From Chelatococcus sp. HY11 (GTDB lineage: Bacteria; Pseudomonadota; Alphaproteobacteria; Rhizobiales; Beijerinckiaceae): a stretch of DNA of 64,000 bases. The stretch's first letter is position 1; each line of letters begins with the position of its first letter. A model generated the notes under the pieces. That model did not search any database and was not told the origin of the DNA. It saw only the letters and a list, made by a program, of their open reading frames with translations. Of the stretch, positions 35,519-43,816 are shown in pieces. Where the stretch lies: contig NZ_JAHBRX010000002.1 of the NCBI RefSeq assembly GCF_018398335.1, forward strand, positions 682,001 to 746,000, given 5' to 3'. The translations under genes and the position numbers were made by a program.

Positions 35519-37243
35519 TTGGATTGTCCCACGCGGTTCGACTATGTCATCGTCGGCGGCGGCTCGGCCGGATGTGTGCTGGCCAACCGCCTGTCAGCGC
35601 GCAGTTCGCTGCGGGTCTGCCTGCTCGAAGCCGGGCCGGACACGCCCCCGGAAGAGGTACCCGACTCCATCGCCAACGAAGGCTACCTGCCGGACTACTT
35701 CCAGGATTGCCGTTACTGGACCGATCTGACGGTCTACCGAGACCCTATCGGAAACCGCTCGGCAGCCGAGATCGCGGCGCAGATGAAGCCGGCGCGCTAT
35801 GAGCAGGCCCGTGTCATGGGCGGCGGATCGAGCGTCAATGGCCAAGTCGCGCTGCGCGGAATACCAGCTGACTACGACGAGTGGGAGCGCCTGGGCGCGA
35901 TCGGTTGGGGGTGGGAGGAATGCCTGCCCTATTTCCGCAAGCTTGAGCGAGACATGGATTTTGGCGGACACCATCACGGACGCGAGGGGCCGGTCCCGAT
36001 CCGCAGAACATTTCCAAAAGATTGGGGAGGTTTCGCTCTGGCTTTCCGGATCGCGGCCGCGCAAGCCGGGTTACCCTATCACGACGATGCCAATGCCGTG
36101 GCTGGTGACGGCTGTTTCCCCTTTCCACGCAACAACGTCTATGGTCGCCGGGTATCCGCAGCCGTCGCTTATCTCGACAATACAACACGGATGCGGCCGA
36201 ACCTGCATATCGTGCCGCATGCGAGGGTTGAGCAGATCGAGTGGCAGGGCTGTCGCGCCGTCGCTGTCAGAGCTCTCGTAGCCAAGAGATCCATTCGTAT
36301 CGAAGCGCGCGAGATCATTCTCTGTTCCGGCGCCATCCACTCGCCAGCCCTCTTGCTGCGCTCGGGCGTCGGCCCGGCTGAACACCTCCGCGACCACGAA
36401 ATTTCTGTCGTGGCGGACCGACCAGGGGTTGGCGCCAACTTGCAAGACCATCCATTGGTTGGATTAGGCGTGCATCTGAAGCCGCAGGGGCGGATGAGCC
36501 CGAAGGTACGCAACCCATTTCTTGTCTATGCGCGTTTCAGTTCGGGCCTTGAGGGTTGCCCTTCCCAGGACATGAAGATTTCGATCGCCAATCGCTTTGA
36601 TCCCAGCCCGATCGGCAACCACTTTGCCGCGGTGAGGGTTGGACCCGACAAAGCATTCTCACGTGGCTTCGTGCGCCTGAAGAATGGCAGTCCGACCGAG
36701 GAGCCTCTCGTTGCCTTCAACTTGCTTTCAGACGAACGGGATCTTCTGCGCATGCGTGAGGGCGTGCGCTTCGTCTACAGGCTTTTAACGACATCTGATG
36801 TGAAAGCCGTCAGCCATAGTGTCTTCGCCGGCGCCTACACCCGCTGGCTACGCGCACTTCGATCCGGCGGCATGGCGAGTGACATTATTCTCGGCCTCGG
36901 AGCACAAACTCTCGACGCGGGCGAAATCCCGCGCAAGGCTATCATGCGGCTCGCCTTCCCGCGGGGGGATGACATCCACGCGATGACGCACGACGACGCG
37001 CTTCTCGATGCCTGGATACGCGCGACGGTGCTCGGCAACTGGCATGCCTGTGGAACCTGCCGCATGGGCAGCACGGACGATCGCGCGGGCGTTGTGGACC
37101 CGAAGGGAAAGGTCATAGGCGTTGAAGGCCTGCATGTGGCGGACGCGTCAATCATGCCGACTGTACCCTGCGCCAACACAAATCTATCCACGATGATGAT
37201 TGGCGAGAAGGTCGCGGACGCACTCCTGACGGCCTCTCAATGA
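35519..37243 (+). CDS. GMC family oxidoreductase (choline dehydrogenase-like)
   Basis: A 574-residue FAD enzyme: DYVIVGGGSAGCVLANRLS near residue 8, ARVMGGGSSVNGQVALRG, a second GMC signature GAIHSPALLLRSGVGP, and the C-terminal WHACGTCRMGS with catalytic His, then TNLSTMMIGEKVAD. The start is TTG 35519, set by TAGGAGGA nine bases upstream and by the FAD motif eight residues in. Members oxidise alcohol groups of sugars, choline or polyethers. It converges on the glucarate-dehydratase-like gene. Confidence 0.92.
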   Translation: MDCPTRFDYVIVGGGSAGCVLANRLSARSSLRVCLLEAGPDTPPEEVPDSIANEGYLPDYFQDCRYWTDLTVYRDPIGNRSAAEIAAQMKPARYEQARVMGGGSSVNGQVALRGIPADYDEWERLGAIGWGWEECLPYFRKLERDMDFGGHHHGREGPVPIRRTFPKDWGGFALAFRIAAAQAGLPYHDDANAVAGDGCFPFPRNNVYGRRVSAAVAYLDNTTRMRPNLHIVPHARVEQIEWQGCRAVAVRALVAKRSIRIEAREIILCSGAIHSPALLLRSGVGPAEHLRDHEISVVADRPGVGANLQDHPLVGLGVHLKPQGRMSPKVRNPFLVYARFSSGLEGCPSQDMKISIANRFDPSPIGNHFAAVRVGPDKAFSRGFVRLKNGSPTEEPLVAFNLLSDERDLLRMREGVRFVYRLLTTSDVKAVSHSVFAGAYTRWLRALRSGGMASDIILGLGAQTLDAGEIPRKAIMRLAFPRGDDIHAMTHDDALLDAWIRATVLGNWHACGTCRMGSTDDRAGVVDPKGKVIGVEGLHVADASIMPTVPCANTNLSTMMIGEKVADALLTASQ

Positions 37244-37275
37244 TTGGCCGATACCCGCCGCCCAGCCATGACAAA

Positions 37276-38541
37276 CTACCATCTCGGGCGATGTGAAGAC
37301 CAGTCCGGCCAGTATTTACGAAGCTCAGCAGCGTCGTCCCGCGCGATGATGCCACAACTGCGCCAGTTGTCATGCAGCTTCGCGAGCGCGTCACGATCCA
37401 GGGCAACGCCAAGGCCAGGCTTGTCTGACACGCGCACGCAGCCGCCGATAAAGGGTATTGTGCCCCCCTCGACGATCTCATCCTCTTCCCAAGGATAATG
37501 CGTGTCACAGGCATAGGTCAGATTTGGCGTCGCCGCAGCAAGATGGGCCATGGCCATCAGGCTGATGCCAAGATGGCTGTTTGAGTGCATAGAAAGACCA
37601 ATGCCCCACGTGCGGCAGATGGCGGCCAGTTCCTTGGTGGCCTCCAGGCCGCCCCAGAAGTGATGATCAGCCAGGATCACACGAACCGCGCCCTTGGCGA
37701 TCGTCTCCGGCACATGATCAAAAGCGACGGTGCACATATTCGTCGCCAACGGCAGCGACGTCTTCGCCTGCACCGCGGCCATTCCGTCGATCGTCATCGT
37801 CGGATCTTCGAGATACTCCAGCAGTTCCTCGAAATCCGGCAGCATGCGGAGCGTTGTCTCGACTGTCCAGGCACCATTGGGATCGATGCGCAAAGGCGCT
37901 TGCGGGAAAGCCACACGTAACGCACGCAATGTCTCGACTTCGAGAGCGGGCTCGAAAACACCGGCCTTGAATTTCAGCGATTGAAAGCCGTGACGCCGCA
38001 CCATCTCGCGGGCTTCCCTCACCATTTCCTCGGGTGACTGGACATTGCCCCAGGGGTCGCTCCACCCGTCCTTGACCAACTCGTGGCGAGAAAATTTGTA
38101 GAAGAGATAAGCGGAAAAAGGCACATCGCGGCGGCAGGCCCCACCGAGTAGATCATACACCGGTCGGCCCGTCAGGTGCCCGACAGCGTCAAAAGCGGCA
38201 ACCTCGAAGGCTCCGAAGATGCGCGGCAGAAGGGTCACGCTGGCCGTGCGGGGGGAGACGTCAGCCGTTGGAGGAGCGAGCCGCTGCAGCGTCGACGCCA
38301 CGCGCCGCTTCAAGCCGTTGCGATCATAGATGTCGAGGCCGATGAGATCATCCCCACAGGCCCGCAACAGCTCGATGGTGATGGCATCGCCATAGGTCTC
38401 CGACAATCCGACCGTTCCGTCCTTGAGCACGACTTCGAGAACGCTGCGTATGGCCCATGGCTCATGAAGACCCGCCGCATTCAGCAAAGGCGCGTCGCGA
38501 AACGCGATGGGAGTGACTTTGACTTCAGCAATATGTGACAC
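37276..38541 (-). CDS. Glucarate-dehydratase-like enolase superfamily enzyme
   Basis: A 421-residue enzyme of the glucarate dehydratase group. With the GTG start, active-site features are KFKAG (~190-194), metal ligand Asp in RIDPNGAW, Glu in YLEDP, Asn in ATNMC, and His in SMHSNSHLGIS, the last being the GlucD hallmark. The GTG at 38541 is preferred because GAGGG lies seven bases upstream; an ATG at 38580 lacks a site. The dehydratase makes a keto-deoxy sugar acid from an aldaric acid. It follows the dipeptide-type permeases on the same strand. Confidence 0.87.
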   Translation of the reverse strand: MSHIAEVKVTPIAFRDAPLLNAAGLHEPWAIRSVLEVVLKDGTVGLSETYGDAITIELLRACGDDLIGLDIYDRNGLKRRVASTLQRLAPPTADVSPRTASVTLLPRIFGAFEVAAFDAVGHLTGRPVYDLLGGACRRDVPFSAYLFYKFSRHELVKDGWSDPWGNVQSPEEMVREAREMVRRHGFQSLKFKAGVFEPALEVETLRALRVAFPQAPLRIDPNGAWTVETTLRMLPDFEELLEYLEDPTMTIDGMAAVQAKTSLPLATNMCTVAFDHVPETIAKGAVRVILADHHFWGGLEATKELAAICRTWGIGLSMHSNSHLGISLMAMAHLAAATPNLTYACDTHYPWEEDEIVEGGTIPFIGGCVRVSDKPGLGVALDRDALAKLHDNWRSCGIIARDDAAELRKYWPDWSSHRPRW

Positions 38542-38673
38542 GGCTGTTCCCTCTGCTTCAATGCTTCTTGCCTGATCCACCGGAGGCCGCTGGCTGAAGC
38601 ATCAGCAGCGCGATCCGAGTGGGCGGGCGGAGGCAGTCTTCGCGCGTTTAATTCTTGCTCAGACTTCGCACAT

Positions 38674-39570
38674 TCAACTTTTCAAGCGTGTATCCAGGAC
38701 GTCTCGCAAGCCATCACCCAGGAAATTGAAGGCGAGCGCGGCGCAGAATATCGTCATCCCTGGGAACAGGCTGAGCCACCAGGCGTCCCAATATTGCATT
38801 CCCGTCGCCAGGATCTGCCCCCAGGTCGGCGTCGGCGGCTCGGCACCGAGCCCCAGGAAGGCCAGCGAGGATTCGGTTATCAAAGCCGAGGAACTGCGTA
38901 GCGACATATAGACGATGACGTTGCCAACCACGCTTGGCCAGACATGCGAAGCCATGATCCGCGCATCGGTCGCCCCCATCGAGCGTGCCGCCTGGACGAA
39001 GTCGAGCTGGCGGACGGTGAGAACCTGTCCGCGCACGAGACGGGCGCATCCCGGAATATTAATGATCGCAATCGCGATCAGCGCATTGACCAGATTAGGC
39101 CCAAGAACAGCGATGATGCCCAGGGCGAGAACCAGTAACGGAAAGGCAAGCAGGCCGTCCATGATCCGCATGATCACGTTGTCGACCCAACCGCCATAAT
39201 ATCCCGAGACGACACCGATCGTGCTTCCGATGACGAAGGCAAGGCTGATGGCACCGAGAACGATGCCGAGTGAAACGCGGGCGCCGAAGATGAGCCGGGA
39301 CAGGACGTCGCGTCCGATATCATCCGTTCCGAACCAGAACTGCGCGTTCGGCGGGGACAGTATCGCGTCGAAATACGCCTCATCGGGGTTATGGGGCGCG
39401 ATCAGCGGAGCGAAGAGCGCGATCAGGCAAAGCGCGGAGATGATCAGCAGCCCCGGACACCCAACCCTGTGCCGGAGAAGCTGACCCAATCGTTTTGCGA
39501 AAAGCGACGCGGTATTCTGCGCGACAAGGCGCGGAGGTGCCTCGATCTGCGCCGAGATGAGCGGTTGCAT
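38674..39570 (-). CDS. ABC transporter permease, DppC type
   Basis: A 298-residue permease with a ~45-residue cytoplasmic N-terminus, six hydrophobic segments and DppC motifs WFGTDDIGRDVLSRLIFG, VQAARSMGATDARIMASHV and ESSLAFLGLGAEPP. It follows the DppB-type gene by seven bases on the same strand. No ATPase genes are near, so the energy subunits must come from elsewhere. Confidence 0.93.
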   Translation of the reverse strand: MQPLISAQIEAPPRLVAQNTASLFAKRLGQLLRHRVGCPGLLIISALCLIALFAPLIAPHNPDEAYFDAILSPPNAQFWFGTDDIGRDVLSRLIFGARVSLGIVLGAISLAFVIGSTIGVVSGYYGGWVDNVIMRIMDGLLAFPLLVLALGIIAVLGPNLVNALIAIAIINIPGCARLVRGQVLTVRQLDFVQAARSMGATDARIMASHVWPSVVGNVIVYMSLRSSSALITESSLAFLGLGAEPPTPTWGQILATGMQYWDAWWLSLFPGMTIFCAALAFNFLGDGLRDVLDTRLKS

Positions 39571-39577
39571 GGGCGTC

Positions 39578-40525
39578 CTAAAGCTTTATGCGGCGATCGA
39601 GGACAACATAGGCAAGGTCTGTCAGAAGATTGACGAGCAAAACGCCGACAACGATGATGAGTATCGCGGCCTGCACCGGCGCGATGTCGCGCTCGAAAAT
39701 CCCCTCGACAAGCATTCGCCCCAAGCCCGGCAGGGAGAAGATGGTTTCCGTCACGACAGCGCCGCTGACGAGCGCGCCGGTCTGAAGACCAATGACGGTG
39801 ACCACGGGGATGAGGGCGTTGCGCAGGGCGTGCAGTCCGATCACCCGGGGTTCGCCCGCCCCCTTGGCACGCGCCGTGCGGATGAAGTCTTCGCCCAGCA
39901 CCTGCAACATGGCCGTGCGTGTCTGGCGCATGACGAGGGCGGCCATCGTCGTCCCGATGGTGATGGTTGGCATCAACATCAGCTTGAGGTTCAGCCACAG
40001 ATCGGTCGTTGGCGACACGTAGCCGGACGGCGGCAGCCAGCCGAGGCGCAGCGTGAAGAAGCCGATCAGCAGCATGCCCATCCAGAAGAAGGGCATCGCG
40101 ACACCGCCCATGCTCAGGAAACTGACGACGAGGTCGATCCAGCTATTGCGCCGCAGCGCCGCGAGGATGCCGGCCGGAACCCCGATGATGACGGACAGCA
40201 AGATGGCCATCACGGTCAGCTGCAGCGTCACCGGGATGCGCGTCATGAGCATCTCGTTCACCGGCTCCCGCGTGCGCAGTGACGTGCCCAGGTCCCCACT
40301 GGCGGTGTTGGCCACCCAGCGCATGTACTGGACGGGCAGAGGCTGATCGAGCCCGAGCTTGGCCCGCAAGGCCGCTCGCTCCTGCGGCCCGGCCTGCTCG
40401 CCGAGCATCGCGAATGTCGGATCGCCCGGCAGAAGCTGCATCATGGAAAAGATGAGAAACGTCACCATGAAGAGCAGCGGAACAAGTTGCATCATGCGCT
40501 GCACGAGAAATGTGATCAGCCGCAT
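39578..40525 (-). CDS. ABC transporter permease, DppB type
   Basis: A 315-residue permease: first helix FLVQRMMQLVPLLFMVTFLI, periplasmic loop with LRAKLGLDQPLPVQYMRW, then five helices and the signature ETIFSLPGLGRMLVEGI. It starts three bases after the FCD regulator's stop, so regulator and permeases share a transcript. The matching binding protein is divergent at 41350. Confidence 0.93.
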   Translation of the reverse strand: MRLITFLVQRMMQLVPLLFMVTFLIFSMMQLLPGDPTFAMLGEQAGPQERAALRAKLGLDQPLPVQYMRWVANTASGDLGTSLRTREPVNEMLMTRIPVTLQLTVMAILLSVIIGVPAGILAALRRNSWIDLVVSFLSMGGVAMPFFWMGMLLIGFFTLRLGWLPPSGYVSPTTDLWLNLKLMLMPTITIGTTMAALVMRQTRTAMLQVLGEDFIRTARAKGAGEPRVIGLHALRNALIPVVTVIGLQTGALVSGAVVTETIFSLPGLGRMLVEGIFERDIAPVQAAILIIVVGVLLVNLLTDLAYVVLDRRIKL

Positions 40526-40528
40526 GAT

Positions 40529-41257
40529 CTACTTCCGGTTACGTCGCATTTTCGCGGCAATACGCGCGAGATCGGCCGGATTGACGTTGAAATGCACGCT
40601 CATGCGCAGACGCGCCTCGACCGGGTCGCGGTCGCGAATGGCCTCGTACACGACACGATGCCGCTCCACGCCAAGCTCGTGTTCGGCCTGCGTGCGATGG
40701 GAGCGCAACAGCTCCTGCGCTGCCAGCGTCTGCGCCTTGAGCGCCTCGAAGACACAGACGAGAAGCCGATTCTCCGACGCCTGCACGATCGTCAGATGGA
40801 AAAGCCAGTCGAACTCCCGCGCGATCTTCGGGCGCGGGATATTGTCGGCAAGCCCCTCGACGCACAGGCGCAGTTGCTCGAGCTGCTCGGGCGTCCTGCG
40901 CTCCGCCGCCTGTCCAGCCGCCTCGCATTCGATGGCACGCCGCAGCTCGATCAGGTCACGATAGCCCTGCTCGTGCACGGCGCCGACCTGAAAGAGGAAA
41001 GCGAGAGGCTCGGATGTGAGACCCCGTACGGAGGACGGGCGTCCCTGCTGGGTATCGAGGACGCTGAGGGCGTTTAGCTCGCGCATGGCCTCCCGGACCA
41101 CCGCCTTGCTGACCTTGAAACTGCGCGCGAGCTCTCCCTCGGAGGGAAGCGGATCGCCGGGCGCCAGCGTGCCGTCGAGGATCTTCGTCGTGAGGTGCTG
41201 GCGCACAAGGTCAGGCAGCTTCACCCGCTGCAGCTCGGCACCTTCAAATTCTGCCAT
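40529..41257 (-). CDS. GntR family regulator, FadR/FCD type
   Basis: A 242-residue regulator with an N-terminal winged helix (GDPLPSEGELARSFKVSKAV) and an FCD domain (LIELRRAIECEAAGQAAERR, EFDWLFHLTIVQASENRLL, HFNVNPADL). It opens the minus-strand permease operon and is divergent from the family 5 binding protein, with an ACTTGA-N7-TCAAGT inverted repeat between. It probably represses both directions until an organic acid binds. Confidence 0.9.
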   Translation of the reverse strand: MAEFEGAELQRVKLPDLVRQHLTTKILDGTLAPGDPLPSEGELARSFKVSKAVVREAMRELNALSVLDTQQGRPSSVRGLTSEPLAFLFQVGAVHEQGYRDLIELRRAIECEAAGQAAERRTPEQLEQLRLCVEGLADNIPRPKIAREFDWLFHLTIVQASENRLLVCVFEALKAQTLAAQELLRSHRTQAEHELGVERHRVVYEAIRDRDPVEARLRMSVHFNVNPADLARIAAKMRRNRK

Positions 41258-41290
41258 CGTCGCGTCTCCTCGTTCGCCGTTCTAGAAACC

Positions 41291-41309
41291 ACTTGATCAC
41301 ATGTCAAGT
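41291..41309. promoter_or_regulatory. Inverted repeat, candidate FCD-regulator operator
   Basis: ACTTGA-N7-TCAAGT is a perfect 6-7-6 inverted repeat in the 92-base gap between the FCD regulator and the divergent binding protein, 40 bases before the latter's ATG. Autoregulation plus control of uptake would follow from this position. Confidence 0.55.
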
Positions 41310-41349
41310 TATCCGATATGTAGAACACAAAATAAGTGAGGAGAGCCCG

Positions 41350-42885
41350 ATGAGGTCAACGAGACGGCAGTTTCTGGGTGCGGTGGGAGCATTGGCCACG
41401 GTAGGCCTCGGCAATGGTGCGCTTGGGCAGGAGGCGACGGGTGGAACGCTCACCGTCGCAATCGACCTCGAGCCTTCAAGCCTCGATCCCATCTTCGGCG
41501 CGGCGCCGGGCACCGACCGCCGCTTCTACAATATGTTCGCCGAAAACCTCGTCTGGCAGGATCCGGACGGCAGCTTCAAGCCCATGCTGGCCGAGCGCTG
41601 GTTCTATGCGCCCGACGGGTTGTCGATCGACTTCCACCTTCGCCGCGACGTGAAGTTCCAGGATGGCACCCCGTTCGACGCGGAAGCCGTGAAGTTCAAC
41701 CTCGAACGCGCGGCGAGCCCGGAGGTCGCATCGCGTGCCAGACAGTTCCTCAGTGATTTCGACAGCGTTGAGGTTCTCGACAGCCATACCGCGCGGGTGA
41801 AGCTCAAGCGGAAGTCAGGGCCGATGCTCGCCATTCTGGCGATCGAGCCCGGGTCCATGATGTCGCCGACGGCGGTCAAGGCGCTGGGCGAAGGCTTTCA
41901 CCGCGCGCCGGTCGGTACCGGCCCCTTCCGCGTCACGTCATGGACGGGCGGCCGGGTGGAAGCGGAGAAATTCAAGGACTACTGGCAAAAAGCCCCGACA
42001 GGCAGCGCCCTTCCCTATCTCGATCGCGTCGTGGCGCGGGTTATCCCCAACACGACAGTCAAGCTTGTTGAACTCAAGAGCGGCAACGTCCAGCTCGGGG
42101 ATTCGATCCAGCCGAAAGATTTTCCGCAGGTCGAATCTGACCCTAAACTTAAACTGATGGATTCCAATCTTGGGGTCGTCCAGTATCTGATCTTCAATAC
42201 AAGCCAGCCGCCGTTTGACAATATCGATCTGCGCCGTGCCGTGTCGCATGCGGTCGATGCACCAAGCCTAGAGAAGATCGTGGCGCGCGGGCAAGGGGTT
42301 CTCGTAGGCGGCATCGAGCCGCCATCATCCTGGGCTTTCGCCAAGGACCTCACGGCCTACAAGCGCGACGTGGAACTCGCCCGCGACCTCTATCAGAAAT
42401 CGGGACATAAGGGCCCGCTCACGCTGAGCATGATTCAACGCGATCCTGATACGCAGATCGCGCAGCTCATGCAGGCGATGCTCAAGCAGGTCGGCATCGA
42501 GCTGCGGATTGAAACCATGGAGCGTCAGGCGTGGCTCGACAAGGTCCTCGGTGGCAAATCGGAGATCGCCCTGGCACGCGCCGTAATGCCGCGGTCGGAC
42601 CCCGATCTCGCCTTCAGCACTTTCTATGGACGTGATGCAAAGCAGAATTTCGCGGCGATCAAGGATGACAAGCTCTTCGATCTCGTAGATGCGGCACGTT
42701 CGGAGACCGATCAGGCCGCGCGCGGCCAGCTTTACATCGATGCCCAGAAGCTTATTCACAGCAAATATTACAATGCTTTTCTGTTCTGGCGCCCGAGCAG
42801 CGAGGTGGCACGGGTTGAAGTGCAGGGTCTGCGTCGCGAATTTTCGGGACCTTGGACCTACACGGACGTGTGGCTGAAAGCCTGA
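41350..42885 (+). CDS. ABC transporter substrate-binding protein, family 5
   Basis: A 511-residue periplasmic binding protein. The N-terminus STRRQFLGAVGALATVGL is a Tat-type signal. Family 5 marks include DLEPSSLDPIFGAAPG, DVKFQDGTPFDAEAVKFNL and GTGPFRVTSW. GAGGAG six bases before the ATG sets the start. It is divergent from the regulator-DppB-DppC operon and supplies its binding component. Relatives bind peptides and also non-peptide ligands, so the glucarate-like dehydratase nearby may be the better clue to ligand. Confidence 0.92.
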   Translation: MRSTRRQFLGAVGALATVGLGNGALGQEATGGTLTVAIDLEPSSLDPIFGAAPGTDRRFYNMFAENLVWQDPDGSFKPMLAERWFYAPDGLSIDFHLRRDVKFQDGTPFDAEAVKFNLERAASPEVASRARQFLSDFDSVEVLDSHTARVKLKRKSGPMLAILAIEPGSMMSPTAVKALGEGFHRAPVGTGPFRVTSWTGGRVEAEKFKDYWQKAPTGSALPYLDRVVARVIPNTTVKLVELKSGNVQLGDSIQPKDFPQVESDPKLKLMDSNLGVVQYLIFNTSQPPFDNIDLRRAVSHAVDAPSLEKIVARGQGVLVGGIEPPSSWAFAKDLTAYKRDVELARDLYQKSGHKGPLTLSMIQRDPDTQIAQLMQAMLKQVGIELRIETMERQAWLDKVLGGKSEIALARAVMPRSDPDLAFSTFYGRDAKQNFAAIKDDKLFDLVDAARSETDQAARGQLYIDAQKLIHSKYYNAFLFWRPSSEVARVEVQGLRREFSGPWTYTDVWLKA

Positions 42886-42966
42886 TCGGTTCGCCAGACA
42901 GGCCGCGATGGCCGCCAGAGCTGTCTCCCCGCTGTTGGCCAGCGCTCCACCAGCCCGCCGCGCAGA

Positions 42967-43005
42967 AAAGCCTCGCTTTCGGAGACCATTCGCAAACGAG
43001 GCTTT
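42967..43005 (+). terminator. Terminator-like inverted repeat
   Basis: AAAGCCTCG and CGAGGCTTT form a nine-base perfect stem with a 21-base loop, ~80 bases after the binding-protein stop and before the stress-protein gene. The arm ends in TTT. The long loop makes it a modest terminator call. Confidence 0.45.
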
Positions 43006-43111
43006 CACCGCCATGCCATAACGTTGAGCTGACAGCGGCCGAATGTCGCCACATCGGGTGTGTCATGAGCACGGACGCGGGGCTGTATTCATCGAAATCC
43101 ACGCGACCGGG

Positions 43112-43136
43112 GGAACCGTGCGGGCACGAGCGCATT
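43112..43136 (+). promoter_or_regulatory. Possible EcfG-type (general stress) promoter
   Basis: GGAAC followed after 16 bases by CATT, close to the alphaproteobacterial EcfG pattern GGAAC-N16/17-CGTT with one mismatch. It lies ~35 bases before the GTG of a general-stress-protein-26-like gene, which is the right place and the right kind of target. Confidence 0.4.
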
Positions 43137-43169
43137 GCTTTCTCGCGGGGGTAAAAGGGAGAAAAGCCA

Positions 43170-43655
43170 GTGCCGACACCTGCAGAACTTAAGACGCGCT
43201 TCTGGAAGTCGCTCAAATCAGACCGCACCGTCATGCTGGGTCTTGTCAGCGCGGAGAAGGGCCACACGCGCCCCATGACCGCGCAGCTGGAGGGCGAGAG
43301 TGGCCCGATCTGGTTCTTCGCGGACCGGGACACGGAGCTTGTCGAGAAACTCTCAAACGGTCAGCCGGCATCCTTCAGCTTCAGCGCAAAGAGCCACGAC
43401 CTCTTCGCCTCTGTTGAAGGGACACTTCAAGTCGACCAGGATCGTGCGGTCATAGACCGGCTCTGGAACAGCTTCATCGCGGCCTGGTTCAAGGACGGCA
43501 AGGATGACCCGCGCCTTGTACTGCTGCGGTTCGACCCAGGCCAAGCCGAGATCTGGGAGAACGCTTCCAACCTGCTGGCGGGCATCAAGGCGATGCTGGG
43601 CGTGGATCCGCAAGCCGATTACCAGGATAAGGTGGCCCAGGTGAAATTGGGGTGA
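43170..43655 (+). CDS. Pyridoxamine 5'-phosphate oxidase-like protein (general stress protein 26 family)
   Basis: A 161-residue split-barrel flavin-binding protein: ELKTRFWKSLKSDRTVMLGL, PMTAQLEGESGPIWFFADRD, FSFSAKSHDLFASVEGTL and the late DPRLVLLRFDPGQAEIWE, all as in the general stress protein 26 group. The role is probably flavin- or F420-linked redox under stress, not vitamin B6 synthesis. GTG 43170 has AGGGAG eight bases upstream. It stands alone, with a possible stress promoter in front. Confidence 0.85.
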   Translation: MPTPAELKTRFWKSLKSDRTVMLGLVSAEKGHTRPMTAQLEGESGPIWFFADRDTELVEKLSNGQPASFSFSAKSHDLFASVEGTLQVDQDRAVIDRLWNSFIAAWFKDGKDDPRLVLLRFDPGQAEIWENASNLLAGIKAMLGVDPQADYQDKVAQVKLG

Positions 43656-43816
43656 GTGAATTGGGTGGGTGAAATTCTCGTTAAGGGTGAAACGAGGCTG
43701 AGGCGCAGACGCCGAAAGCCTGAGCTTCACGTGATTTGCCGTCGCGCTGTGCCATTATCCATTAGCCATGGCGTGCGCGGCACTGGCGGGAAGGCTCAAG
43801 TCCTGCGCCCATGGTC

